NCBI RefSeq assembly: GCF_001718415.1
Contig: NZ_CP013378.1
Span: forward strand, 1,240,001-1,304,000
Source of the DNA: Burkholderia pseudomultivorans
GTDB taxonomy: Bacteria; Pseudomonadota; Gammaproteobacteria; Burkholderiales; Burkholderiaceae
DNA length: 64,000 nucleotides
Direction: 5' to 3'
A program made the translations under genes and the position numbers. Positions within the stretch are counted from its first letter, which is position 1. Each line of letters opens with the position of its first letter. The notes beneath the pieces are model-generated. The model was not told where the DNA came from. It searched no databases and was given only the letters and a program-made list of their open reading frames with translations. Shown here one piece after another: positions 36,627 through 44,630 of this stretch.

Positions 36627-37346
36627 ATGACCGAAACCAAACGCAGCGCGCCCGCCCGCGAACGCGGGACGGACGCCGACGGCAACGCCGTCACGCCGGG
36701 CCGCCGGCTCGCGCCGGAGGCGCGCGAGCGGCAGATCGTCGAGAAAGCGATCGAGCACTTCGCCACGCACGGCTTTTCCGGCAGCACGCGCGAACTCGCG
36801 CGGCAGATCGGCGTCACCCAGCCGCTGCTGTACCGGTACTTCCCGAGCAAGGAGGCACTGATCGATCGCGTCTACGACGAGATCTACACGTGGAACCCCG
36901 ACTGGGAAAAACTGATCGCCGATCGCGCGGTCCCGTTGCAGGAGCGGCTCGTCGCGTTCTACCGCGCGTACGCGCAAACCATCCTGCGACGCGAATGGAT
37001 CCGCACCTTCATCTTCGCGGGGCTCAGCCGCGAGGGGTTCAACACGCGCTACCTGTCGCGGCTGCGCGAACGCGTCTTCCTGCCGGTGCTGCGCGAGCTG
37101 CGCCACGAGTACGAGATCGCCACGCCGACGACCGAGGCGCAGCGCAATGCCGAAATCGAACTGGTCTGGAGCCTGCACGCGAGCATCTTCTATTTCGGCG
37201 TTCGCAAATGGGTATACGGCCTGCCGGTGCCCGACGATCTCGACACTGAAATCGAACGGTTGATCGACGCGTTCCTGAATGGCACGCCCGCCGCGCTGAA
37301 GCAACTCGCGTCGGGGGGGACCGCCCGGCGGCGCCGGCGCGCGTGA
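36627..37346 (+). CDS. TetR-family transcriptional regulator
   Basis: A 239-residue regulator. The N-terminal helix-turn-helix (IVEKAIEHFATHGFSGSTRELARQIGVTQPLLYRYFPSKEAL) is at residues 35-78, and a helical ligand-binding domain follows. The first ~30 residues are a basic, disordered extension. ATG 36627 fits AGGAG at about 8 bases; an out-of-frame ATG at 36623 does not. I infer that it represses genes carrying TTATCNANCGATAA-like sites (its own promoter, the VOC operon, the MFS/OYE unit and the porin), because a weaker version of this palindrome lies directly before it. Confidence 0.9.
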   Translation: MTETKRSAPARERGTDADGNAVTPGRRLAPEARERQIVEKAIEHFATHGFSGSTRELARQIGVTQPLLYRYFPSKEALIDRVYDEIYTWNPDWEKLIADRAVPLQERLVAFYRAYAQTILRREWIRTFIFAGLSREGFNTRYLSRLRERVFLPVLRELRHEYEIATPTTEAQRNAEIELVWSLHASIFYFGVRKWVYGLPVPDDLDTEIERLIDAFLNGTPAALKQLASGGTARRRRRA

Positions 37347-37697
37347 CACGGCGGCGGTCGCCGCGGGGCAGCGAATGCCGACGGGGCACAAGACGAATTC
37401 AGAACAATTTATCCGGCGAGCCGATCGAGTCGCCTATGCTCGAAAGGCCTCCGCACGCGCCGCCGGCGGCACGCGGGTCCAACCCAACATGCACCGTCAC
37501 ATGACCATCGTCGAGCCTTCGATCGCCTCTCACACTGCCACTGCGGACGGCGTCCGACCGCACTCCTGCCTCGGTGCCGGCAGCGTGCCGGGCGCCGGCT
37601 ACGACCGCCGCGCCCGCGTCGCGACGCGTTTCCCGGAGGCTCTCTCCGAGCGCGCCGAACCACCGCGCCCGCAAACGATCACCGGGAGGCAGCCATC
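37347..37697. other. Intergenic region before monooxygenase copy 3
   Basis: 351 bp between the TetR gene and the flavin monooxygenase. A relatively AT-rich piece, AGAACAATTTATCCGG at about 37401-37416, may be part of the monooxygenase promoter. Open frames across it have no ribosome binding site or recognisable protein. No TTATCNANCGATAA site was found here. Confidence 0.3.
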
Positions 37698-38840
37698 ATG
37701 AGCAGCGTTTCGAGCCCGCTGGCGGTCGTCATCGGCGGATCGGTGGGCGGGCTGTTCGCGGCGACCGCATTGCGGGCGGCCGGATGGCGCGTCAAGGTGT
37801 TCGAGCAATCGCCGAACGATCTCGACAGTCGCGGCGGCGGCATCGTGCTGCAGGCGCCGATCGAACGCGCGTTCGCGTTCGGCGGCGTGCCTTTGCCACG
37901 CGATGCAGGCGTCGATTCCGTCGACCGGATCTATCTCGACGAGGACGACCGGATCGTGCAGCGCCTGTACATGCCGCAAACGCAGACCGCATGGAACGTG
38001 ATCTATACGGCGCTGAAGCGCGCGCTGCCCGCCGACGTCGTGCACGCCGGCGTATCGTTCGAGCGGTTCACGCGGGAAGGCGACGACGTGATCGCGCATT
38101 TCGCGGACGGCCGCGCCGAGCGGGCCGACCTGCTGGTTGGCGCCGACGGCGGCCGCTCGAACGTCCGCGCGCAGTTGCTGCCCGATGCGCGGCCTGCCTA
38201 CGCGGGCTATGTCGCGTGGCGCGGCCTCGTCGACGAGCACCTGCTGCCCGACACGGTGCTGCGGGTGTTGCGCGACCGCTTCACGTTTCAACAAGGCGAC
38301 GCGCATCTGTTCCTGACTTACCTCGTGCCCGGCCGCGACGGTGCGACCGAGCCGGGCAAACGCCGCGTGAACTGGGTCTGGTACCGGCGGCTCGCACCGG
38401 ACCGGCTGCCGCCGCTGTTCCTCGCGCAGGACGGCACACAGCGCGACGGCTCGCTGCCGCCAGGCGCGATGCGCGACGATAACCGGCTCGAACTCGTCGA
38501 CGCCGGCCGTCGCCTGCTCGCGCCGACGCTCGCCGCGCTCGTCGAGGCGACGCACGCGCCGTTCGCGCAATCGATCCTGGATCTCGCGGTCGATCGCATG
38601 GCGTTCGGCCGCGCGGTGCTGATCGGCGACGCGGCCTGCTTGGTCCGACCGCACACGGCCGCCGGTGTCGCGAAGGCGGCGGAGAACGCGGTCGGTCTTG
38701 CCGAGGCATTGCGCGGCGTCGTGCGCGGCACCGCATTCGACGCCGCGCTGTCGCGCTGGGAAGCGGTTCAGCTCGCGACCAATGCGTCGCTGTCCGAACT
38801 CGGCATCTCGCTCGGCACCCGCGTCATGGGGCGCGCTTGA
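37698..38840 (+). CDS. FAD-dependent aromatic monooxygenase, copy 3
   Basis: A 380-residue flavoprotein hydroxylase of the same subfamily as those at 9399 and 13901. It has IGGSVGGLFAATALRAAGW, the RGGGIVLQ loop, an internal AYAGYVAWRGLVDE block shared with copy 1, and GDAACLVRPHTAAGVAKAAENA near the C-terminus. It likely hydroxylates an aromatic or hydroxypyridine-like ring. GGGAGG lies before the ATG. It is separated from copies 1 and 2 by over 20 kb but sits beside the TetR gene and convergent to the porin gene (19-bp gap). Confidence 0.88.
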   Translation: MSSVSSPLAVVIGGSVGGLFAATALRAAGWRVKVFEQSPNDLDSRGGGIVLQAPIERAFAFGGVPLPRDAGVDSVDRIYLDEDDRIVQRLYMPQTQTAWNVIYTALKRALPADVVHAGVSFERFTREGDDVIAHFADGRAERADLLVGADGGRSNVRAQLLPDARPAYAGYVAWRGLVDEHLLPDTVLRVLRDRFTFQQGDAHLFLTYLVPGRDGATEPGKRRVNWVWYRRLAPDRLPPLFLAQDGTQRDGSLPPGAMRDDNRLELVDAGRRLLAPTLAALVEATHAPFAQSILDLAVDRMAFGRAVLIGDAACLVRPHTAAGVAKAAENAVGLAEALRGVVRGTAFDAALSRWEAVQLATNASLSELGISLGTRVMGRA

Positions 38841-38859
38841 GCGGCCGGCAAAGCGCGCG

Positions 38860-40098
38860 TCAGAAGCGATGCGCGATGCCGACGGCATCCACGAACTGCT
38901 GGCGCGAAGCCGACGGCGTCATCCCGTTGATCGACGCGACTGCGGGCTGTCCGAGCGAATCGGTGCCGGCCGCGCGCTGATAGACCGCGATCATGTAGAC
39001 GTCCGTGCGTTTCGACAGCGCATAGTGCACGCCGGCGTTGACCTGGTGGTAATGCGCGCCGATCGCGTCGGGCCCGCGCGCGAGCGTGTACGAATACGAC
39101 GCGCCGAGCGACACGGCCGCGCCGATCCGGTAGCTGCCATTGAGTTCGACCGTATTGAAGCTCGCGCTGCCCGCATAGCCGCGCGGATTGGGCCCCGCGT
39201 CCGAGCCCAGTCCGACGAAGCGCGTGTTCGTATAGACCGCGCCGATCGTCGCATTGCCGAGCGCATAGCTCGCGCCCGCGCCGACCGTCTGCTCGCGGCT
39301 CGCCGATGCGTAGCCGGCCATCACCGGATTGCGCTCGGGCACCGTCGCCGACCCGAACGAGCCGATATTGTTCGCCGCGCTGCCGCCGCCGTTCGGCTGT
39401 CCGCCCCACATCGACACGTTGGGCGCGGACGCGCTGAGATAGCCGACGCCGATCCGCAACGAACTGCCCGCGTAGCCGACCCCGGCCGACATGACCTGAT
39501 TCCGGCCCACGTGGCCCGGGACACCGCCCAACGCGTACATCGCACCGGCCGACCATCCATGCCAGACCGGCGTCGAGAACTTCACCGCATTGTTCTGCCT
39601 GACCGTCAGGCCCAGATCGTCGATGTCGTCCGGATGCGCGGTAATGAATCCGCCCCACTGCGATACCGTCGTGAGCGGCGCAAGAAAATCGATCACCGGC
39701 GAATATTGACGGCCGAGCATCACGCTGCCGAACCGCTCGTTCGACACACCGACGAATGCCTGCCGGCCAAACAGCGCACCGCCCTGCCCGAGCGAGCCGT
39801 TCGCGACGCTGAATCCGTTCTCCAGCGCGAATACCGCGAACGTTCCCGCGCCGAGGTCTTCCCGCCCGCGAATGCCGAATCGGCTGCCGACATAGGCCGA
39901 GGTCGTGGCGTCCTGAAGCGATATCTGCCGGTCGCCGTGAAGCGCTCCCGCCACGCGCCCGGTCTGTGCATTGCTGACGAATACCACATCGGGATTGACA
40001 ATGCCGTACAAGGTCACACTGCTCTGAGCGCACGCGCCCCACGCCCATCCAAGCGGCAACGCGGCCGCGACTATCCGTACTGCTCTCTCGATCGACAT
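38860..40098 (-). CDS. Gram-negative porin (Porin_4 family)
   Basis: A 412-residue outer-membrane trimeric porin of the betaproteobacterial OmpC/Porin_4 type. The signal peptide ends GACAQ, and the mature protein begins SSVTLYGIVNPDVVF as usual. Strand motifs SRFGIRGREDLG and LGRQYSP are present, and it ends with a terminal Phe (GIAHRF) required for barrel assembly. It probably admits the catabolic substrate. ATG 40098 has a GAGAGAAG ribosome binding site. A perfect TTATCAAACGATAA site (reading in the gene's direction) lies about 185 bp upstream, linking it to the VOC operon. Confidence 0.9.
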   Translation of the reverse strand: MSIERAVRIVAAALPLGWAWGACAQSSVTLYGIVNPDVVFVSNAQTGRVAGALHGDRQISLQDATTSAYVGSRFGIRGREDLGAGTFAVFALENGFSVANGSLGQGGALFGRQAFVGVSNERFGSVMLGRQYSPVIDFLAPLTTVSQWGGFITAHPDDIDDLGLTVRQNNAVKFSTPVWHGWSAGAMYALGGVPGHVGRNQVMSAGVGYAGSSLRIGVGYLSASAPNVSMWGGQPNGGGSAANNIGSFGSATVPERNPVMAGYASASREQTVGAGASYALGNATIGAVYTNTRFVGLGSDAGPNPRGYAGSASFNTVELNGSYRIGAAVSLGASYSYTLARGPDAIGAHYHQVNAGVHYALSKRTDVYMIAVYQRAAGTDSLGQPAVASINGMTPSASRQQFVDAVGIAHRF

Positions 40099-40452
40099 AT
40101 CTTCTCTCTCGTCCGACTGGAACATTCGACAAACCGATTCGGCGACAGCTGGAATAGCCGTACGCAGACATCCACCCTCTGTAGTCCGAATAATATTGCT
40201 CAGGCGACTACCGCCAGGCGCGACGCGGCTGTCCAACGACCCGCCTGGAGACGGGGTGTCGCGCATCCGCCTTCCACGATACTTATCGTTTGATAAATTA
40301 TAGATCGCAGGACACGTTTGGGGCGGGGATCGCGAGTCAGTGTTTACCCGTTTTCGATTTTTTTGAACGATGGAGTCTCAAGGCGGCAGGTCCACGATTT
40401 TCGATGAATCGCGTCGCCGCTCTCGATGGATCGACGATGCGTGCGGGCAGTT
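40099..40452. other. Porin promoter region
   Basis: 354 bp upstream of the porin gene, ending at the stop of ogt. It contains the candidate operator at 40283-40296 and an AT-rich stretch with AATAATATTGC near 40190-40200 that could hold the core promoter. The porin transcript would then have a leader of roughly 90-180 bases. No coding sequence is supported. Confidence 0.4.
40283..40296 (-). promoter_or_regulatory. Candidate TetR operator (porin promoter)
   Basis: On the strand of the porin gene the site reads TTATCAAACGATAA, a full match to TTATCNANCGATAA, the same pattern found twice before the VOC operon. Its orientation relative to the gene is the same as there. Confidence 0.55.
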
Positions 40453-41004
40453 CTAGAACCCCGGAAGCGTCAACGCCTCAGGAACAGGCCCACAGAACGC
40501 CGGAACCTTCTCGTGCCCGAGCAGCCAGCGCTTCCGGTGCACGCCCCACGCGTACCCTTTCAGGTCGCCGTTGCTTGCAATCACGCGATGGCACGGCACC
40601 ACGATTGCGATGGAATTGGCCGCATTGGCCGCGCCCACATCGATCGCCGCACGCGGATCGTCGAAGCCCAGCGCCTTCGCCAGCTTGCCGTACGTCGTGG
40701 TCGTGCCCGGCGCAACGAGCCTCAATGCTTGCCACACGCGCAGTTGCAGATCGGTGCCGGCAGTGACGATCGACAATTCGTCGAGCGCTGTCAGCTCGCC
40801 TGCAAAGTACCGGCTGAACGCGCTCGCGATCGGCTCCGGCACCGCGCGGCTTGCAGGCTCCGACACCCCGTGGCGCTCGGCGATGCCGCGACGCAGGCGC
40901 GACAGGTGGCTGGCGAATTCGAGTGCGTGAATTGCGTCGTGCCTGTCGGTGACGACCAGCATGTCACCCATCGGGGTTTCGAAGCGACTTTGAAAAAGCT
41001 GCAT
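40453..41004 (-). CDS. ogt: Methylated-DNA--protein-cysteine methyltransferase
   Basis: A 183-residue DNA repair protein that removes O6-methylguanine by a one-way transfer of the methyl group to its own cysteine. The acceptor is C138 in IVVPCHRVIASNG; the helix-turn-helix block VWQALRLVAPGTTTTYGKLA precedes it. GGGAG precedes ATG 41004. It is the last gene in direction of a leftward repair island with ada and three Oxygenase-NA genes. The 128-bp gap to the gene upstream holds a copy of the motif also found before ada, so it may have its own Ada-controlled promoter. Confidence 0.93.
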   Translation of the reverse strand: MQLFQSRFETPMGDMLVVTDRHDAIHALEFASHLSRLRRGIAERHGVSEPASRAVPEPIASAFSRYFAGELTALDELSIVTAGTDLQLRVWQALRLVAPGTTTTYGKLAKALGFDDPRAAIDVGAANAANSIAIVVPCHRVIASNGDLKGYAWGVHRKRWLLGHEKVPAFCGPVPEALTLPGF

Positions 41005-41075
41005 GATGTGCTCCCGGTCGAAAATCAGAAACCATGCGCTTACTGTACGTGCGAGACGGTGCGGCCGAACTCCGT

Positions 41076-41092
41076 CTCTTGCGTTCGAATTC
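41076..41092 (-). promoter_or_regulatory. Candidate Ada-regulon motif before ogt
   Basis: CTCTTGCGTTCGAATTC, read on the plus strand, resembles TTCTTGCGATCGAACTC (45687-45703) and TTCTTGCGATCAAACTC (44115-44131). The bases to its left, CCGAACTCC (41065-41073), also match the corresponding CGGAACTCC at 45675-45683. It lies 72 bp upstream of the ogt start. Confidence 0.45.
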
Positions 41093-41132
41093 TCGAATTC
41101 GTGGACATGCCCCGCCCGGGAGAACCAGTGAC

Positions 41133-41909
41133 CTACTTCGCGTCGTGAAAAATGACGCCGAGCGTGCGCCGTTCGCCGCGGCGCACCCGGCTCACGCCAT
41201 GTCGCAGCGACGCGCGATAGAATCCGCGCGACGACTTCACCGGCCGATGGTTCACCGCCAGCACGACTGCGTCGCCTTGCCGGAGCGGCACGACCTCGGC
41301 CCGTCCCGGCTTCTTCGGATCGCTTTCGGTCAACAGCAGTTCGCCGCCGTCGAAATCCCGCGCGGGTTCGTCAAGCAGGAAGATCGCCTGCAACGGGAAC
41401 ACGAACTCGCCGTACAGATCCTGGTGTAGACAGCAGTAGTCGTTTTCCTGGTATCGCAGCAGCAGCGGTGTCGGCCGGGTCTGCCCTGCGTGACGGCACA
41501 CCGCATGGAACGCTTCGAGCGTGTCGGGAAACCGGGTGTCGATGCGCATCAGGCCGTGCCAGCGGTTCGCAATCGGCGCCAGACGCGCATAAAGCGATTC
41601 GCGCAACTGCCCGACGATATCGGGCAGCGGCCGCGCGAAATACTTGTATTCGCCGCGACCGAATGCGTAGCGCTCCATCACGATGCGGCTGCGAAAACGC
41701 CGTTCCTGCGGGAAGTAATCCGCGACCTCGCGGCAAAGGGATTGCGCGAGCATTTCTGGAAGCACCGCATACCCGTCACGCGTGAGGTCGCACTCGAATG
41801 CGCGCCAGTCGATCGCGCCGAGCTTCGCGTCGATCGACGCATCCGCCGATCCTTCATCCGCATCGACGCGCTCGGCGTCGAACATCAGCGTTGCTTGCGT
41901 ACTTGTCAT
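41133..41909 (-). CDS. Oxygenase-NA (DUF2086) 2OG-Fe(II) oxygenase, paralogue 1
   Basis: A 258-residue predicted 2-oxoglutarate/Fe(II) dioxygenase. The iron ligands are H162-x-D164 in CLHQDLYGE and H237 in SLRHGVS; Arg in RRGERRTLGVIF would bind 2-oxoglutarate. The family (PF09859) is described as acting on damaged DNA; the precise lesion is not established to my knowledge. Its neighbours ogt and ada support alkylation repair. ATG 41909 has GAGGAAG upstream, and its first bases overlap the stop of the Ada-like zinc-domain gene (ATGA), so it belongs to the ada operon. Confidence 0.85.
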   Translation of the reverse strand: MTSTQATLMFDAERVDADEGSADASIDAKLGAIDWRAFECDLTRDGYAVLPEMLAQSLCREVADYFPQERRFRSRIVMERYAFGRGEYKYFARPLPDIVGQLRESLYARLAPIANRWHGLMRIDTRFPDTLEAFHAVCRHAGQTRPTPLLLRYQENDYCCLHQDLYGEFVFPLQAIFLLDEPARDFDGGELLLTESDPKKPGRAEVVPLRQGDAVVLAVNHRPVKSSRGFYRASLRHGVSRVRRGERRTLGVIFHDAK

Positions 41910-42208
41910 CCCGGCTTCCTCGTGTGCGACCGGTTCGAACGCGCGGTCGAAGCCGCCTTCCAGGCAGCGTATTGTTCCGGCAGGCAGACCGCGCAAGGAC
42001 GATAGCCGGCCGCGACGGCGGTCTCTTCATCCCGAAAGAACACGCGGTATTCGACATAGCCGCCGCGCGCGATCGCCTGCAGCGCGGACCGGCAGTCGAG
42101 CCGACCATAGATGCGATTGCGCCGATGTCCGCCGAGCGTGCCCGGCACGACGCTGTCGTACAGTTTGCCGTCCCGGCCGACGAGGCTGAAATGCGTGGAT
42201 TGCGACAT
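41906..42208 (-). CDS. Stand-alone Ada-like zinc-domain protein
   Basis: A 100-residue protein resembling only the N-terminal metal-binding domain of Ada. IYGRLDCRSAL and AAGYRPCAVCLPEQY correspond to the Cys38 region and the Cys69/Cys72 pair of E. coli Ada (GFRPCKRC). Three cysteines are present; the fourth Ada-type cysteine is not at its usual place. It has no helix-turn-helix or methyltransferase domain. It may bind or demethylate alkylated DNA, or act as a sensor for the defective Ada encoded upstream. It lies between two Oxygenase-NA genes, overlapping the downstream one by 4 bp. The ribosome binding site is weak (AAAGG). Confidence 0.75.
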   Translation of the reverse strand: MSQSTHFSLVGRDGKLYDSVVPGTLGGHRRNRIYGRLDCRSALQAIARGGYVEYRVFFRDEETAVAAGYRPCAVCLPEQYAAWKAASTARSNRSHTRKPG

Positions 42209-42228
42209 GGCCTTTGCGTTCCGCGTCG

Positions 42229-42936
42229 TCACGGCGCGTGATGAAACGACAGTTCGATGCCAAGCCGCTCGCCGTCGCGAACGCGACTGATCGCATGCTT
42301 CAGATTGACGCGGTAGTAGCCCTTGCTTCCCTTGAACGGACGCTGCGCAGTGCCGATGATCGCGGCATCGCCCAGCGCGAGCGGCAACACCATCGGGCGC
42401 GACTGCATCCGCGGCCGTTGCTCGGTCAGAACGAACTCCCCGCCCGTGAAGTCCTCGCCGGGTTCGCTCAGCAGCACGACGACCTGCATCGGAAAGACAT
42501 GCTCGCCGTCGCTGCGCTGATGCAGCGCCAGATAGTCGCCGACACCGAGACGGCTCAGATGACACAGCGGCTGTTTTTGCCCGGCTTCGGCGTTGCGTTT
42601 CAGGAACGCGCCCAGCTCCGGCGGATATCGATACGGGACGCCCAGCGTCTCGTTCCAGCGATTGGCGATGGGCGCGAGATCCCGATACAGCGCGGCGCGC
42701 CACGACGCCAGCGGCTCCGGCAGTTGCGCCCCGAAGCGCCTGATTTCACCGCGCCCGAGTTCGAGCGAATCGAGCGACACGCGACGAGCGATACCGTCCG
42801 CCGCGATCCGGCGTACAAGTTCACGGGCCTCGTCGGGCGCGAACGCACCGGGCAGCAGTGCGTAACCGTCGGAATCGAGCTGAGCGCCAATGTCGGTCCA
42901 GTCGGGCGCGTCGCAACGGATGGAGATTTCGTTCAT
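42229..42936 (-). CDS. Oxygenase-NA (DUF2086) paralogue 2 with altered iron site
   Basis: A 235-residue paralogue of the oxygenases at 41133 and 44631. The overall family pattern is kept (LAPIANRWN, HVFPMQVVVLLSEPG, LKHAISRVRDGERLGIELSFHH), including the distal His H214. The HxD motif reads H139-Q-R141, with Arg in place of the iron-binding Asp; an Asp lies two residues later (D143). It may therefore be inactive, use a shifted ligand or have changed function. ATG 42936 lies 35 bp behind ada without a strong ribosome binding site. Confidence 0.8.
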   Translation of the reverse strand: MNEISIRCDAPDWTDIGAQLDSDGYALLPGAFAPDEARELVRRIAADGIARRVSLDSLELGRGEIRRFGAQLPEPLASWRAALYRDLAPIANRWNETLGVPYRYPPELGAFLKRNAEAGQKQPLCHLSRLGVGDYLALHQRSDGEHVFPMQVVVLLSEPGEDFTGGEFVLTEQRPRMQSRPMVLPLALGDAAIIGTAQRPFKGSKGYYRVNLKHAISRVRDGERLGIELSFHHAP

Positions 42937-42971
42937 GTTGAAAGTCACGGTCGGGTTCGAGTGCGCAGCGC

Positions 42972-44048
42972 TCAGGACTTCGCTTCGCGGCGCAGCAGTT
43001 CGCGCTTGCGATCGACACCCCAGCGGTATCCGGAGATGTCGCCGTCCCGCCGTACGACGCGATGGCAAGGTATTGCAACCGCGATAGGGTTCGAGCCGCA
43101 AGCCTGCGCGACGGCGCGCGTCGCCTTCGGCGCGCCGATCCGCTGCGCGATCTCCGCGTAGCTGACGGTGGTTCCCGGCGGAATGTCGCGCAGCGCCTGC
43201 CACACGCGCTCCTGAAAGGCCGTGCCGCGAACGTCCAGCGGCAGGTTCAGGCCGATGGACGGCGCCTCCACGAATCCGACCACCTGTGCGATCAGCGTCT
43301 CGAAGTCGGCGTCTCCTCCGACGAACTGCGCTTGCGGAAACTGGTCCTGCAGGTTCCGGACGAGCAGGTCGGGATCGTCGCCCAGCAGGATCGCGCAGAT
43401 CCCGCGCTCGCTTTGCGCGACGAGTATCGCGCCCAGCGTGCATTGGCCAACCGCGAACCGGATCGCCGTTCCGGCACCGCCCGCCCGATAGTCGCGTGCG
43501 CGCATGCCGAGGAGTTGATCGGAATGTTCGTAGAAGCGGCTGTTCGAATTGAAACCCGCATCGTAGATCGCATCGGTCACCGACGCGCCGGGGCCGTTCA
43601 GTTTCGAACGCAGCTTGCGCGCCCTGGACGCCGACGCATAGGCCTTCGGCGTCAATCCCGTTTCCGCCTTGAACAGGCGATGGATATGGAACGGGCTCAT
43701 GCCCACATGCGCAGCCAATTCGTCGAGCTTCGGCGGCGTCTCGGCTTCGTCGATCAGCCTGCACAGCTTCGCGACGACGTCGATGCGTGCAGCCTCCGCG
43801 CTGGAGCGGTCGCCGCTCGCCCGCCGGCTCGGCCGATAGCCAGCCTTTTCGGCCTCCGCGGCGGTCGCGAAGAACACGACGTTGCTGCGTCTGGGCTGGC
43901 GAGTCGACGAGCTCGGCCGACAATAGACGCCGGTCGTCTTCACCGCATACACGAAACATGCGTCGGCACGGCGGTCTCGCGTGCGCACCGCTTCCCAACG
44001 TTCGTCGTCCGTCGTGTAGGCGTTCGTGGTTGAAACAGTCGATTCCAT
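42972..44048 (-). CDS. ada: Ada-type regulator/O6-methylguanine methyltransferase with degenerate sensor domain
   Basis: A 358-residue three-part protein: Ada N-domain (1-80), AraC-type DNA-binding domain (about 90-180) and C-terminal methyltransferase with acceptor C328 in AIPCHRVVRRDGD. In E. coli, Cys38, 42, 69 and 72 bind zinc, and methylation of Cys38 turns Ada into an activator. Here only the Cys38 equivalent remains (C43 in GVYCRPSS); the others are S47, S74 and A77 (YRPSRRAS). The methyltransferase half looks intact. ATG 44048 is chosen; an in-frame start at 44105 is possible. It leads the operon of two oxygenases and the zinc-domain gene. Confidence 0.88.
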   Translation of the reverse strand: MESTVSTTNAYTTDDERWEAVRTRDRRADACFVYAVKTTGVYCRPSSSTRQPRRSNVVFFATAAEAEKAGYRPSRRASGDRSSAEAARIDVVAKLCRLIDEAETPPKLDELAAHVGMSPFHIHRLFKAETGLTPKAYASASRARKLRSKLNGPGASVTDAIYDAGFNSNSRFYEHSDQLLGMRARDYRAGGAGTAIRFAVGQCTLGAILVAQSERGICAILLGDDPDLLVRNLQDQFPQAQFVGGDADFETLIAQVVGFVEAPSIGLNLPLDVRGTAFQERVWQALRDIPPGTTVSYAEIAQRIGAPKATRAVAQACGSNPIAVAIPCHRVVRRDGDISGYRWGVDRKRELLRREAKS

Positions 44049-44097
44049 GGCAATCGCGCAGGAAATTTGATCACGATTCGAGAATAGTCGCGAGATC

Positions 44098-44131
44098 GAT
44101 CGCAAGCACCCCGATTCTTGCGATCAAACTC
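44098..44131. promoter_or_regulatory. Candidate Ada-regulon site before ada (inverted repeat)
   Basis: GATCGCAAG (44098-44106) and CTTGCGATC (44117-44125) form a perfect 9-bp inverted repeat with a 10-bp spacer. The right half continues as TTCTTGCGATCAAACTC (44115-44131), which matches motifs before ogt and before the gene at 45353. It starts 50 bp upstream of the ada start codon. Confidence 0.55.
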
Positions 44132-44301
44132 TGGCGAGCCGGGTTGTCGGGGTCGTGTCGTGCCCTTTCAAGCACCGGCAGCCTTCGCGCACGCCGGAAT
44201 CTTTCGCAGGCGCGATCTTCAGACGGGCCATCATATAGCTCAGGAGCATCTCGACCGCCCCCCTTCCGACACCGCGCAGCGTGACCAGGCATTCGGCTCG
44301 A

Positions 44302-44517
44302 TCATCTGCAGCGCGTCACGCCGGCCTCGCCGAGCAGATAGGCTTCGCCACTGACCATCTGCAACTCCGCGTCGCCGTTTTCGTTGATCCGCCAGAACGC
44401 GATTCCCGCATCGACGAGCGACTGACACTGCGCCTCGATTTCGGACCGCAAGGCCTCCGCGTCGACACACGAGATCGCCCCGAAATCGCTTCGTGCGTCC
44501 CGTTTGCTCATTGGCAT
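44302..44517 (-). CDS. Small hypothetical protein
   Basis: A 71-residue acidic soluble protein (start MPMSKRDARSD) with no family I recognise. A helix-like region (DAEALRSEIEAQCQSLVDAG) is followed by a short strand-rich part (AFWRINENGDAELQMVSGEAYLLG). ATG 44517, or the in-frame ATG 44511, sits behind GGAGGGG. It lies between ada and the third Oxygenase-NA gene in the same direction, 113 bp after the latter, so it may belong to the repair island by location only. Confidence 0.5.
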   Translation of the reverse strand: MPMSKRDARSDFGAISCVDAEALRSEIEAQCQSLVDAGIAFWRINENGDAELQMVSGEAYLLGEAGVTRCR

Positions 44518-44630
44518 GTCCCCTCCGCGTTTGCGCGGCATGCGGCGCATTCGGCGCGCGACGGAACGCCCGTTGCGTCACGCCCGACCGATGCAATGCA
44601 TTCAAACAGGAACATCGAGCGCGTATTCAT

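Noticed and set aside
37375..37701. 108-codon plus-strand frame before monooxygenase 3
   Set aside because: No ribosome binding site, biased composition and no recognisable protein; treated as promoter region.
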